A DNA stretch of 64,000 nucleotides, taken from positions 6,353,501 to 6,417,500 of the forward strand of contig NZ_CP121695.1 in the NCBI RefSeq assembly GCF_029761915.1, read 5' to 3'. The notes beneath the pieces are model-generated. The model was not told where the DNA came from. It did not search any database and was given only the letters and a program-made list of their open reading frames with translations. Made by a program: the position numbers and the translations under genes. This document shows, piece after piece, positions 44,928 through 53,139 of this stretch. Within the stretch, counting starts at the first letter, position 1; the number at the start of each line of letters is the position of its first letter. This DNA is from Bradyrhizobium sp. CB1650. GTDB lineage: Bacteria; Pseudomonadota; Alphaproteobacteria; Rhizobiales; Xanthobacteraceae.

Positions 44928-44947
44928 CTTAGGGAAGCCTCCCTAAG
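44928..44947. promoter_or_regulatory. Dyad upstream of fixK2 (FixJ-type site)
   Basis: CTTAGGGA / TCCCTAAG arms with a 4-base spacer lie about 70-90 bp before fixK2. The overlapping CTACTTAG (44925-44932) fits 7 of 8 bases of the inverted FixJ consensus GTAMGTAG. This is the expected position of the FixJ-dependent control of fixK2. Confidence 0.55.
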
Positions 44948-45015
44948 ATATCGCGCGAACTTTCGCGACGCTCGATCCAGCGTAAGCATGGGCCATCACA
45001 ACGGAGATGGCCCAG

Positions 45016-45720
45016 ATGCTCACCCAGTCGCTCAACGCCCCGGCGATCAGCACCCCGATCACCCGCAGCAAGGTCGCGCCCGCCGCCCATCCCGTTTCGG
45101 ACCAGCTCGGCGCGATCACCGGCCATGTCGGCCTTGTCGCCACCGAATTTTCCTACCGCAAGGAAGAGGAGATCTACGGCGAGGACGAGCCTGCCGAATA
45201 TGTCTACCAGGTCGTCTCCGGCGCGGTGCGTAGCTACAAGCTTCTCTCCGACGGCCGCCGTCAGATCGGCGCCTTCCATCTTCCCGGCGACGTGTTCGGC
45301 CTGGAATCCGGTGCCACGCACCGGCTCGCCGCCGAGGCCATCATCGACACCACGGTGCGCCTCGTGAAGCGCGCGAGCCTCGAGAGGGCTGCCGGCACCG
45401 ACGTTCAGGTCGCCCGCAAGCTCTGGACCATGACCGCCTCCGAACTGCGCCACGCCGAGAACCACATGCTGCTGCTCGGCCGCAAGACTGCGATGGAGCG
45501 CGTCGCCACCTTCCTGCTCGAGATGGACGGCCGCCTCGCCGTCGCCGGCATGATGGCGCTGCCGATGTGCCGCCGCGACATCGGCGACTATCTCGGCCTC
45601 ACGCTGGAGACCGTCTCGCGCGCGCTGTCGCAGCTTCACGCCCAGGGCATTCTCGGTTTCTCCGGTGCCCGCCAGATCGTGCTGCGCAACCGCCAGCGTC
45701 TGCACAATCTCGACGCCTGA
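45016..45720 (+). CDS. fixK2: Transcriptional regulator FixK2 (CRP/FNR family)
   Basis: The ATG at 45016 has GGAG nine bases upstream; an ATG at 45007 lies too close to it. The product is 234 residues. The N-terminal sensory barrel lacks the FNR iron-sulphur cysteines; the HTH at about 180-215 reads MCRRDIGDYLGLTLETVSRALSQLH. The Cys in LPMCRRD is 49 residues from the end, exactly like the redox-sensitive Cys183 of B. japonicum FixK2 (232 residues). It binds TTG(A/C)-N6-(T/G)CAA, of which three full copies and one near copy are in this window. Confidence 0.95.
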   Translation: MLTQSLNAPAISTPITRSKVAPAAHPVSDQLGAITGHVGLVATEFSYRKEEEIYGEDEPAEYVYQVVSGAVRSYKLLSDGRRQIGAFHLPGDVFGLESGATHRLAAEAIIDTTVRLVKRASLERAAGTDVQVARKLWTMTASELRHAENHMLLLGRKTAMERVATFLLEMDGRLAVAGMMALPMCRRDIGDYLGLTLETVSRALSQLHAQGILGFSGARQIVLRNRQRLHNLDA

Positions 45721-45740
45721 TTTCTCCTCCCCCACCTCTC

Positions 45741-45777
45741 CGGCCGGCCGAACCCGTTTTCGGCCGGCCGTTTCTTT
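45741..45777 (+). terminator. Rho-independent terminator of fixK2
   Basis: A 12-bp stem (CGGCCGGCCGAA / TTCGGCCGGCCG) is followed by TTTCTTTG, 20 bp after the fixK2 stop. The opposite strand lacks a T-run. Confidence 0.85.
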
Positions 45778-45785
45778 GTGCGCGA

Positions 45786-47078
45786 TCACACCGCGCGGCG
45801 CCGGGTTTCCGGCATTAGCAGCAAGATCAGCAGGAAGCCTGTCGCAGCGACGCCGGAGAGCCCGATGAAAGCGGTTGCATTGCCGAACTTGTCGCTGATG
45901 AAGCCGCCGAGCGCCGTGCTCAGCGAGGCGCCGATGCCGGTTGCGGTGCCGACGATGCCCTGCGCGAGGTTGAAATGGCCGCTGCCGAAGGCGACGTCGG
46001 CGACGATCAGCGGAATCATCACCGCGAACACCGCCGCGGTGACACCGTCGAACACCTGCACCAGCACGACCAGATAGGGATCGCGCACGGTCGCGAACAA
46101 CAGGCCGCGGATCGTCAGCGCGGCGAATCCGATCAGCAGCAGAGGCCGGCGGCCCCAGGCCTGCGCCTTGCGTCCGACCGAGGGCGACAGCAGCGCGACG
46201 ATCGCCTGCGGCACGATGATGCAGGCGGCGACGAGGATCGTCGCCCACTGGCTCGACCGCGCCGTCACCGCGCTCGCCATCAGCGGCAGCATCGCGGCGT
46301 TCGCAAGCTGCAACAGGGTGACGCAGAACGCGAATACCAGGAGCGGCCGCTGCCGCACCAGATGCCACACATTGGTGTCGCCGCGATCGGCCGCCTCGCG
46401 CGGCATCTCGCCGTGACAGCGCGCGATGTCGACTTCCTCCTCGCGGATGCGCGACAGTGCGATCAGGGTCGGAACCGCGAGCAGGAAGGTGACCAGGAAT
46501 ACCGAGCGGCTCGACAAGAGATAGCCGGCCGTGCCCATCACCGCAGCGGCGACCCCGTTGCCGAGCGACGCGAAGCGGGCGTTACGGCCGAGCCGCTCGC
46601 TGATGGCGAGCGGACCCACGAGGCCGAGGCTGATCGCCGCGATCGCGGGCCCCAGCACGCAGCTTGCCGCGGCATGCAGCGTCGCTGCGGTGATCACCAC
46701 CGGAAAGATCGGCATCGCCGCATAGGCCAGCGCGCAGCAGCCGATGGTCGCGATCGCGAGCGCTGCGACCAGGCGCTCGGATTTCGCCGCGTCGATGATC
46801 GCCCCGCCCGGCATCTGCCCGATCAGCCCGACGATGCCGCCGATCGACAGCACGAGACCGATCTCGACCTGGGTCCATTTCTGCGTCGTCAGATAGACCG
46901 CGATGAAGGGACCGAACCCGGTCTGCACGTCGGCAAGGAAGAAGATGAACCAGTCGAGGCCGCGCAGGCTCTGGCGCGAGGGCGCTGGAAGACCGGCCGG
47001 TGCCGGGGCAGCGCCGATCTGTCCGGCGCGGCCAGCGCGATCATCGATGACGTGGTTCGGCTTCCTCGACAAGAGCAC
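45786..47078 (-). CDS. MFS transporter
   Basis: The 430-residue protein has a cytoplasmic N-terminus of about 40 residues and 12 hydrophobic segments. The first helix region (GLDWFIFFLADVQTGFGPFIAVYLTTQKWT) and the loop QMPGGAIIDAAKSERL are typical of this carrier group found next to PRC-barrel or glycogen-related genes in Bradyrhizobium. Substrate unknown. It is last in the minus-strand series, 23 bp after the PRC gene; it converges with fixK2. Confidence 0.85.
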   Translation of the reverse strand: MLLSRKPNHVIDDRAGRAGQIGAAPAPAGLPAPSRQSLRGLDWFIFFLADVQTGFGPFIAVYLTTQKWTQVEIGLVLSIGGIVGLIGQMPGGAIIDAAKSERLVAALAIATIGCCALAYAAMPIFPVVITAATLHAAASCVLGPAIAAISLGLVGPLAISERLGRNARFASLGNGVAAAVMGTAGYLLSSRSVFLVTFLLAVPTLIALSRIREEEVDIARCHGEMPREAADRGDTNVWHLVRQRPLLVFAFCVTLLQLANAAMLPLMASAVTARSSQWATILVAACIIVPQAIVALLSPSVGRKAQAWGRRPLLLIGFAALTIRGLLFATVRDPYLVVLVQVFDGVTAAVFAVMIPLIVADVAFGSGHFNLAQGIVGTATGIGASLSTALGGFISDKFGNATAFIGLSGVAATGFLLILLLMPETRRRAV

Positions 47079-47101
47079 CAGTGGTCAGCCCTCCCCGCAC
47101 C

Positions 47102-47623
47102 TCACGGAATGACTTGCAGCGGCTGCAGGCTGCCCGACGCGCCGAGCACGACGATCGGCGTGTCCTCCTTGTATTCCGGCGCAGCCGCGACCTGCGCCTT
47201 GGTCAGCTCCAGCGTGATACTGCCCTTCTTGTTGGCGATCTTGCCGAAACGCAGCGCGTTCCAGTCCACCACGATCTTGCGGCTGCCGACACCGAGGAAA
47301 CCGCCGAAATCGATCACGGCTGCGCGGACGTGACCGTCACGGTCGACGATGACGTCGACGATGCGGCCCATGTCCTCGTCCGCCGCGCTGCGCACGTCGC
47401 GGCCCAGCACACCATGGGCGTCGCTCGCGCCGATGATGGTCACCGACGGCGGCGGCGCCGCGTCCTTCGGCGTGACCGGCACCGCCGAGGTCGGCGGCGC
47501 CGTTGGCGGCGTCGTCGGCTCGGTCTGGACCGCAGCCGGCTGCTGCTCCGCGGCACGCAACGGGGCAAGCGTCGAACTCGCGACGATCGCCGCACCCAGG
47601 ATCAATGGCCCGACGACACGCAT
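47102..47623 (-). CDS. Exported PRC-barrel domain protein
   Basis: This 173-residue protein has a signal peptide (VVGPLILGAAIVASSTLAPLRA), a Pro/Thr/Ala linker (about 28-60) and a PRC barrel near 70-150 (LGRDVRSAADEDMGRIVDVIVDRDGHVRAAVIDFGGFLGVG, KIVVDWNALRF). PRC barrels tether proteins or bind RNA or lipids in different systems; here the role is unknown, with an envelope location. The gene lies 23 bp after the glucosidase gene, so it is in an operon with it. Confidence 0.85.
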   Translation of the reverse strand: MRVVGPLILGAAIVASSTLAPLRAAEQQPAAVQTEPTTPPTAPPTSAVPVTPKDAAPPPSVTIIGASDAHGVLGRDVRSAADEDMGRIVDVIVDRDGHVRAAVIDFGGFLGVGSRKIVVDWNALRFGKIANKKGSITLELTKAQVAAAPEYKEDTPIVVLGASGSLQPLQVIP

Positions 47624-47646
47624 GCTCCCTCCTTGCGGCGCGCCCC

Positions 47647-49851
47647 TCAGCGCGCCAGCACGATCGACACCTGGATCTGGCCGCGCGTGCGCAACACCTC
47701 CAGCGCCACGTCGTCGGCATGGCGGCTGACTCGCAGATCGACGGTGGAATCGCCCAATCGCAGTTCGCGCAGTATCACCTCGTTCAGGAACGCCGGCAGG
47801 TGCGGATTGCGCAGCCGGATCTCGCCGCGCGCGACGTCGAATTCGATGCCGAGCGCCGCCTCCAGCAGCGTGAACGGCGTCGCGCTCGCCCAGGCCTGCG
47901 GCGCGCAGGCGACCGGATAGAGCGTCGGGCCCCGCCGCTTCTCGCGCCGAAATCCGCAGAACAGTTCCGGCAGCCGCCGCAGGTCCATATAGGTCGCGGC
48001 GTCGAACAGCCCCTTGAAGACGTGCGCCACCGAATGCTTGAGCCCATACTGCGCGAGCCCGAGTGCGATCAGCGCGTTGTCATGCGGCCAGACCGAGCCG
48101 TCATGGTAGGACATCGGGTTGTAGCGTACTTCGCCTCGCGCGACGGTGCGGATGCCCCAGCCGGAGAAGAAATGCGGCTGCATCAGATCGGCCGCGACCC
48201 GCCGGGCGCGGTCCTCACGGATCATGCCGCTGAACAGGAGCTGCCCGGCATTGGAGGTCCGCACCTTGCACGGACGCTTCTTGCCATCGAGTGCGAGCGC
48301 ATAGGTACCGAGCTCCTCGCACCAGAACGCGTTCTCGAAGCGCTCGGCCAGCGCTTTGGCTTCCGCCTCGAGCTTCCTGACGCGCTCCGGCTTGCCAAGT
48401 CGCAGCGCGCAGCGCGCAGCAAGCTGCTTGGCCGCGAACACGTAGCCCTGCACCTCGGCCAGCGCGATATAGCCTTCCGCGAGCTGACCGTCGGCGTGGA
48501 AGATCGCGTCGTAGGAGTCCTTCCAGCCCTGGTTGGCGAGCCCCTGCTCGGAAGCGCGCTGGTATTCGATAAATCCGTCCTGATCGGGATCGCCGGGACC
48601 GTCGATCCAGGCCAGCGCCGCCTCGATCGCGGGCCACAGCTCGATCAAAGTCGCCTCATCGCCGGTGCGCTCGAAATACCGCCCCGCAAGCAGGACGAAC
48701 AGCGCGGTCGAATCCACGCTGCCGTAATATTGCGCGAACGGCACTTCACGCAGCGCGGCCATCTCGCCGCCGCGCATCTCGTGCAGGATCTTTCCGGGCG
48801 CGGCGTCGGCCAGCGGATCGATCGACTTCGCCTGGAAATGCGCGAGCCGTCGCAACACCCCCTTGGCAACGCGCGGATCGACCCACAGCATCTGAAGAGC
48901 CGTGATCAGGCCGTCACGGCCGAAGGTTGTCGAGTACCAGGGAATGCCGGCATAGGGATAGCGCCCCTGCGGCGTCTCCGTCATCAGCATGTTGAGGTCG
49001 GCCATGGCCTGGCACAGCACCTCGTTGAAGATGTTATTGGAGGTTTCGATGCTGGCCGCGCCGATCGTCGACCGACGCATCTCGCGGCGATGGGCGAGAA
49101 GACCGGCGAAGAAGCGCGCCGGCTTCTGCGCCAACGGCCGGTTGCAGGAGACGGCCACGAACAGCGACGTCGTCTCATGCGGATCGAGCTCGAGCTGCCA
49201 GGTCGCGGCATTCACCGAGAGCCGGGTCGGGCGCGGATCGAAATGCAGGCCGGTGGTGCGCTCGGCCTCATCGAGGCCGCGATATTCGAACAGGACGTCG
49301 GTGGGTCCGAGCAGCCGGCTCGAGCCGGTCCCACGGCGCGGGCGCCGCTCGCCGCGGACCTCGAACAGGTCGGCGAAATCATTGTCGAACAGCAGCGTCA
49401 GCTCGAAGTTGGCGCGCTGCTCGCCATGGTTCTGTACGCCGATGCGCTGATAGGCCGTGCCGCGCCACAGGAAGATCGTGCGCACGATGTGCAGCAGGTC
49501 CTTTTGCAGCACGATGCGCCCCTGGCGATAGATGTCGGGATTGGTGAGATCGACCGTCAGTCCCGAATTGTCGTCGCGCAGGTTCGAACCGAGCAGCAGC
49601 GGCTGAAGGTCGTCGAGCACGAGCTCGAGTCGCGCGAGATAGCGCGTGTCGAAATGAAACAGCCCGTCGGGGCCGCCGGCGGAGGCTCCGATATCGCCGT
49701 GGCTGTCGAGCACGATGAAGGTGTCGTCATGCTTGAGCGAGCGCCGCGGCCGTGCCGCGGGCCCGGTCATCGGGATGTAGAAAGCCTGCTCCGCGACGGA
49801 CTCCACGGTCCGCGTCACGGAGACGATCTGGGTTACGGCTTCGGCCGCCAT
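47647..49851 (-). CDS. Amylo-alpha-1,6-glucosidase / glycogen debranching-like protein
   Basis: With the ATG at 49851 (GGGGAG upstream) the protein is 734 residues. The N-terminal glycogen-debranching domain spans about 45-250 (FIVLDSHGDIG... FDTRYLARLEL) and the (alpha/alpha)6 glycosidase barrel about 290-690 (YAGIPWYSTTFGRDGLITALQML, QGWKDSYDAIFHADG, NPMSYHDGSVWPHDNALIALG). Many such proteins in Rhizobiales are encoded near glycosyltransferases and stress genes; whether it acts on glycogen or another glucan is open. It follows the ABC exporter gene by 58 bp. Confidence 0.88.
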   Translation of the reverse strand: MAAEAVTQIVSVTRTVESVAEQAFYIPMTGPAARPRRSLKHDDTFIVLDSHGDIGASAGGPDGLFHFDTRYLARLELVLDDLQPLLLGSNLRDDNSGLTVDLTNPDIYRQGRIVLQKDLLHIVRTIFLWRGTAYQRIGVQNHGEQRANFELTLLFDNDFADLFEVRGERRPRRGTGSSRLLGPTDVLFEYRGLDEAERTTGLHFDPRPTRLSVNAATWQLELDPHETTSLFVAVSCNRPLAQKPARFFAGLLAHRREMRRSTIGAASIETSNNIFNEVLCQAMADLNMLMTETPQGRYPYAGIPWYSTTFGRDGLITALQMLWVDPRVAKGVLRRLAHFQAKSIDPLADAAPGKILHEMRGGEMAALREVPFAQYYGSVDSTALFVLLAGRYFERTGDEATLIELWPAIEAALAWIDGPGDPDQDGFIEYQRASEQGLANQGWKDSYDAIFHADGQLAEGYIALAEVQGYVFAAKQLAARCALRLGKPERVRKLEAEAKALAERFENAFWCEELGTYALALDGKKRPCKVRTSNAGQLLFSGMIREDRARRVAADLMQPHFFSGWGIRTVARGEVRYNPMSYHDGSVWPHDNALIALGLAQYGLKHSVAHVFKGLFDAATYMDLRRLPELFCGFRREKRRGPTLYPVACAPQAWASATPFTLLEAALGIEFDVARGEIRLRNPHLPAFLNEVILRELRLGDSTVDLRVSRHADDVALEVLRTRGQIQVSIVLAR

Positions 49852-49909
49852 GAGCAGCTCCCCTGCGCCTTGTTTCGAAACGCAACCGACTCGAACGCGC
49901 CCCTTTCGC

Positions 49910-51673
49910 CTAAGCGGCAAACTTCGCGAGCCGGCTCATTTCCTGCGTCACCAGCTCACGGTATGGTCCGTGACCCTGCATCAGGCGATCGGGCGCCCCG
50001 TCCTCGATGATCTTGCCGGCCTTCAGCACGACGACGCGGTCGAAGTTGCGCAGCGTCGCCAGGCGATGCGCGATCGCGATCACGGTGCGCCCACGCATCA
50101 GGCGCGTCAATGCCTCGCGGATCGCCTCCTCGGATTCGCTGTCGAGCGCCGCGGTCGCTTCGTCCAGCAACAGGATCGGCGCGTCCTTCAGGAAGGCGCG
50201 CGCAATCGCGATACGCTGCCGCTGGCCGCCGGACATCTTGACCCCGCGGTCGCCGACCATGGTGTCGAGACCTTCCGGCAAGCTCTCGACGAAATCGCAG
50301 CGCGCCGCGATCGCCGCGCGCAGCACCTCGTCGTCCGTCGCGTTCGGCCGACCGTAACGGATGTTCTCGAGAATCGAGCGGTGGAACAGCGAGATGTCCT
50401 GTGGCACCACGGAGATGGCTTCGCGCAGGCTCTGCTGCGTCACCATCGAAATGTCCTGGCCGTCGACGGTCACGTTGCCCTCGTCGACATCATAGAAGCG
50501 CTGAAGCAGGGTGAACAGGGTCGACTTGCCGCCACCGGACTGGCCGACGAGGCCGACGCGCTGGCCCGGCTGCAGACGCAGGCTGAATCGCTCGAAGATC
50601 TTCTCGCCGCCGGGATAGCCGAAGGTGACATTGTTGAATGCGATCGCGGCACCGTTCTTCACCAGCGGCTCGGCCTCGGGATGATCACGTAATTCATGCG
50701 GTACCAAAAGCGTGGCAATCGCCTCGGTCAGGCGCGCGACGTGCTGGGTGACGTCGACCAGCGCCACCGCGAGATCGCGCGTCGCGTTGAGGATGGAAAG
50801 GCCAAGCGTACAGACCAGTACGACGTCGCCGGTGGTCGCTTCGCCCTTCTGCCAGAGCGTGATCGCCCACGCCATCAGCGCCACCGTCAGCACGACGGTC
50901 ACGCCGGCATGGGTGAGCCGGAGCTTCTCCAGATAACGCAGGCTGCGGCCGCGGGCAGTGAGTTCCCGGCTCACGGTGGCATCGAACCGTTCATGCTCGT
51001 GACCGATGCCGCAGAAGGCCCGCACCAAGGGCATGTTGCTGATGACGTCGATCATCTCGCCATCAACGACGGCGGCCTTGTCGGCGAAATCGTCGTGCAG
51101 CGGCTTGCCGGCCGCCGCCAGGCGGAACATCGCGATCACCATCCCGCCCGCGACCACGATCAGCCCCGCCGCCATGTATGGGCTCACGGTTCCAATCAGC
51201 AGGATGGCCGCAACTGTGGCGATGCAAGGCGGCAAAACATTCCAAACGAACATGTTCTCGACGGTGAACACGGCATTGGATGTCGCCGTGATACGACTTG
51301 TCAGCATGCCCGGCATGCGATCGGAGAAGTAGCTCGGCGCGTGTCCCGTGAGATGGCGAAAAATGTCACGGCGCAAATCTCCGGTGACGCGGACAAAGGT
51401 AAAGCTCGCTGTCCAGCTTGCGATCCGCCACAGGAAGTTGTCCGCAGCGATCAGCGACATGAGTAAAATGAATGCCAGCCATACCCCGCCGCCATGAGAG
51501 GGGCCGGCGGACAGGCTATCCACCAGCGATTTGACGCCATATTGCGTGCCTACCGAGCAGCCAACCGCTGCAACGACGGCGGTCAGGATCACCAGATGCG
51601 ACGCGAGCCGGCGGCGAAGATAGCGTAAGACAAAGGCAAACGGCCTGCGTGCGTAGCGCGAAAGGTGATCCAT
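49910..51673 (-). CDS. ABC exporter, fused permease and ATPase
   Basis: The ATG at 51673 gives 587 residues. Six membrane helices (about 20-310) precede the ATPase domain with Walker A GLVGQSGGGKSTLF, signature KMSGGQRQRI, Walker B ILLLDEATAALD and the switch His in IAIAHRLATL. It is a half-size transporter of the MsbA/MDR group and should work as a homodimer in the inner membrane. Substrate unknown; the linked glucosidase and glycosyltransferase suggest a glycan or lipid-linked sugar. The frame is open to 52063 but overlaps the divergent glycosyltransferase there. Confidence 0.88.
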   Translation of the reverse strand: MDHLSRYARRPFAFVLRYLRRRLASHLVILTAVVAAVGCSVGTQYGVKSLVDSLSAGPSHGGGVWLAFILLMSLIAADNFLWRIASWTASFTFVRVTGDLRRDIFRHLTGHAPSYFSDRMPGMLTSRITATSNAVFTVENMFVWNVLPPCIATVAAILLIGTVSPYMAAGLIVVAGGMVIAMFRLAAAGKPLHDDFADKAAVVDGEMIDVISNMPLVRAFCGIGHEHERFDATVSRELTARGRSLRYLEKLRLTHAGVTVVLTVALMAWAITLWQKGEATTGDVVLVCTLGLSILNATRDLAVALVDVTQHVARLTEAIATLLVPHELRDHPEAEPLVKNGAAIAFNNVTFGYPGGEKIFERFSLRLQPGQRVGLVGQSGGGKSTLFTLLQRFYDVDEGNVTVDGQDISMVTQQSLREAISVVPQDISLFHRSILENIRYGRPNATDDEVLRAAIAARCDFVESLPEGLDTMVGDRGVKMSGGQRQRIAIARAFLKDAPILLLDEATAALDSESEEAIREALTRLMRGRTVIAIAHRLATLRNFDRVVVLKAGKIIEDGAPDRLMQGHGPYRELVTQEMSRLAKFAA

Positions 51674-51721
51674 GTGACTGCAACCCCGTCGTGATGACTT
51701 CAATTTTCTACTGGTCGACTG

Positions 51722-51747
51722 AACATCGGCCGGTCCGCCTCGGTTCC
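51722..51747 (-). promoter_or_regulatory. EcfG-like promoter for the ABC exporter operon
   Basis: On the minus strand GGAAC-N17-TGTT fits the GGAAC-N16/17-CGTT consensus with one mismatch. The start of transcription would be about 40 bp before the exporter start. Confidence 0.4.
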
Positions 51748-51850
51748 GTCCCAATGCGATCACGACATGCGGATAAGGACGATCTGAGAAGAGGAGATGG
51801 CAGCATCGAGACAGACGCGCGACGTGTCGAATATGTAACCTTTGCCATAG

Positions 51851-51875
51851 GGAACTTCGCAACTGCGGGAACGTT
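51851..51875 (+). promoter_or_regulatory. EcfG-type promoter of the glycosyltransferase gene
   Basis: GGAAC-N16-CGTT is a perfect match to the general-stress sigma factor consensus of alphaproteobacteria. It lies about 78 bp before the start codon. The 279-bp gap is divergent and holds the two opposite elements. Confidence 0.6.
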
Positions 51876-51952
51876 CCCTTGGCTGGCATTGCCGGTGCCG
51901 AACATTGCTGGGGGCTATTCAACTTCCATGATCGCACAGAGGAGATGGTGAG

Positions 51953-53023
51953 ATGCGCATCGCGCAGGTAGCTCCGTTGACGGAGGCTGTTCCACCCAAG
52001 CTGTATGGCGGCACCGAGCGGGTGGTGCATTGGTTGACGGAAGAACTCGTGGCCCTTGGACACGACGTGACGCTGTTCGCAAGCGGCGACTCGAAGACGT
52101 CAGGGAAGCTGGATGCGCTCTGGCCGAGGGCGCTTCGCCTCGACGGTTCTGTGCGCGATCCCAATGCCCTTCACATGGTGATGCTGGAGCGCGTGCGGCA
52201 GAAATGTGACGACGAGGAATTCGACTTCCTCCACTTCCATCTCGACTACTATCCGTGGTCGCTGTTCTACCGCCAGCCCACGCCGTTCGTGACCACGCTG
52301 CACGGCCGGCTCGATCTCCCGGAGCATCAGCCGGTCTTCAACACCTTCCCCAAGGTACCTGTGATCTCGATCTCCAACGCGCAGCGGCGCCCGGTACCGC
52401 AGGCGAACTGGGTGACGACCATTCATCACGGCCTGCCGGAGAACCTGCTGACGCCAACGCCGGCCAGGCAGGAATATCTCGCCGTGCTCGGCCGCATCGC
52501 GCCGGAGAAAGGTGTCGACCGCGCCATCAAGATCGCGACCCATTGCGGTATCCCGCTGAAGATCGCGGCCAAGGTCGATCGCGCCGATCAGGACTATTAT
52601 GACGAGCTGATCCGCCCCATGATCGAGAACAATCCGCTGGTGGAGTACATCGGCGAGATCAGCGACCACGAGAAATCGGAATTCTTGAGCGGCGCGCTCG
52701 CGCTGCTGCTGCCGATCGACTGGCCGGAGCCGTTCGGCCTCGTGATGATCGAAGCCATGGCCTGCGGAACGCCGGTCGTCGCCTTCAACCGCGGCTCGGT
52801 GCCCGAGATCATCGACGAAGGCCTGACCGGCTTCGTCGTCGAGGACGTCATCAGCGCGGCCGGCGTCGTCAAACGTCTTCCGCAACTGGACCGCGCGGCG
52901 ATCCGCAAGCAGTTCGAAAAGCGCTTCACGGCGCGGCGGATGGCACTGGATTATCTCGCAGCCTATCGCAGCCTGACCGAGGCACAGGCGCCGCGGATCA
53001 AGCTGGTGAGCAGCGCGGAGTAG
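51953..53023 (+). CDS. Glycosyltransferase family 4 protein
   Basis: The 356-residue cytoplasmic GT-B protein has an N-terminal half beginning MRIAQVAPLTEAVPPKLYGGTERVVHWL and a C-terminal nucleotide-sugar site with PEPFGLVMIEAMACGTPVVAFNRGSVPEII, containing the E-x7-E motif. RIAPEKGVDRAI marks the domain boundary. Acceptor and sugar unknown. It is divergent from the ABC exporter/glucosidase genes and has a perfect EcfG-type promoter, so it is probably induced in general stress. Confidence 0.9.
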   Translation: MRIAQVAPLTEAVPPKLYGGTERVVHWLTEELVALGHDVTLFASGDSKTSGKLDALWPRALRLDGSVRDPNALHMVMLERVRQKCDDEEFDFLHFHLDYYPWSLFYRQPTPFVTTLHGRLDLPEHQPVFNTFPKVPVISISNAQRRPVPQANWVTTIHHGLPENLLTPTPARQEYLAVLGRIAPEKGVDRAIKIATHCGIPLKIAAKVDRADQDYYDELIRPMIENNPLVEYIGEISDHEKSEFLSGALALLLPIDWPEPFGLVMIEAMACGTPVVAFNRGSVPEIIDEGLTGFVVEDVISAAGVVKRLPQLDRAAIRKQFEKRFTARRMALDYLAAYRSLTEAQAPRIKLVSSAE

Positions 53024-53035
53024 CTTTCACCGCCC

Positions 53036-53117
53036 GTCATGGCCGGGCTTGTCCCGGCCATCCACGCGTCACGGCGTCAGTCTAGACGTGGATGCCCGGG
53101 ACAAGCCCGGGCATGAC
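53036..53117. repeat. Long inverted repeat between convergent genes
   Basis: GTCATGGCCGGGCTTGTCCC on the left matches GGGACAAGCCCGGGCATGAC on the right with few mismatches, and CCACG/CGTGG closes the loop. It is another dyad of the Bradyrhizobium intergenic type. Confidence 0.8.
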
Positions 53118-53139
53118 ACCTGCGGAGACAGCAGCGATC

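Noticed and set aside
47503..50010. An 835-codon open frame on the plus strand
   Set aside because: It lies opposite the glucosidase and PRC genes and shows no family features.
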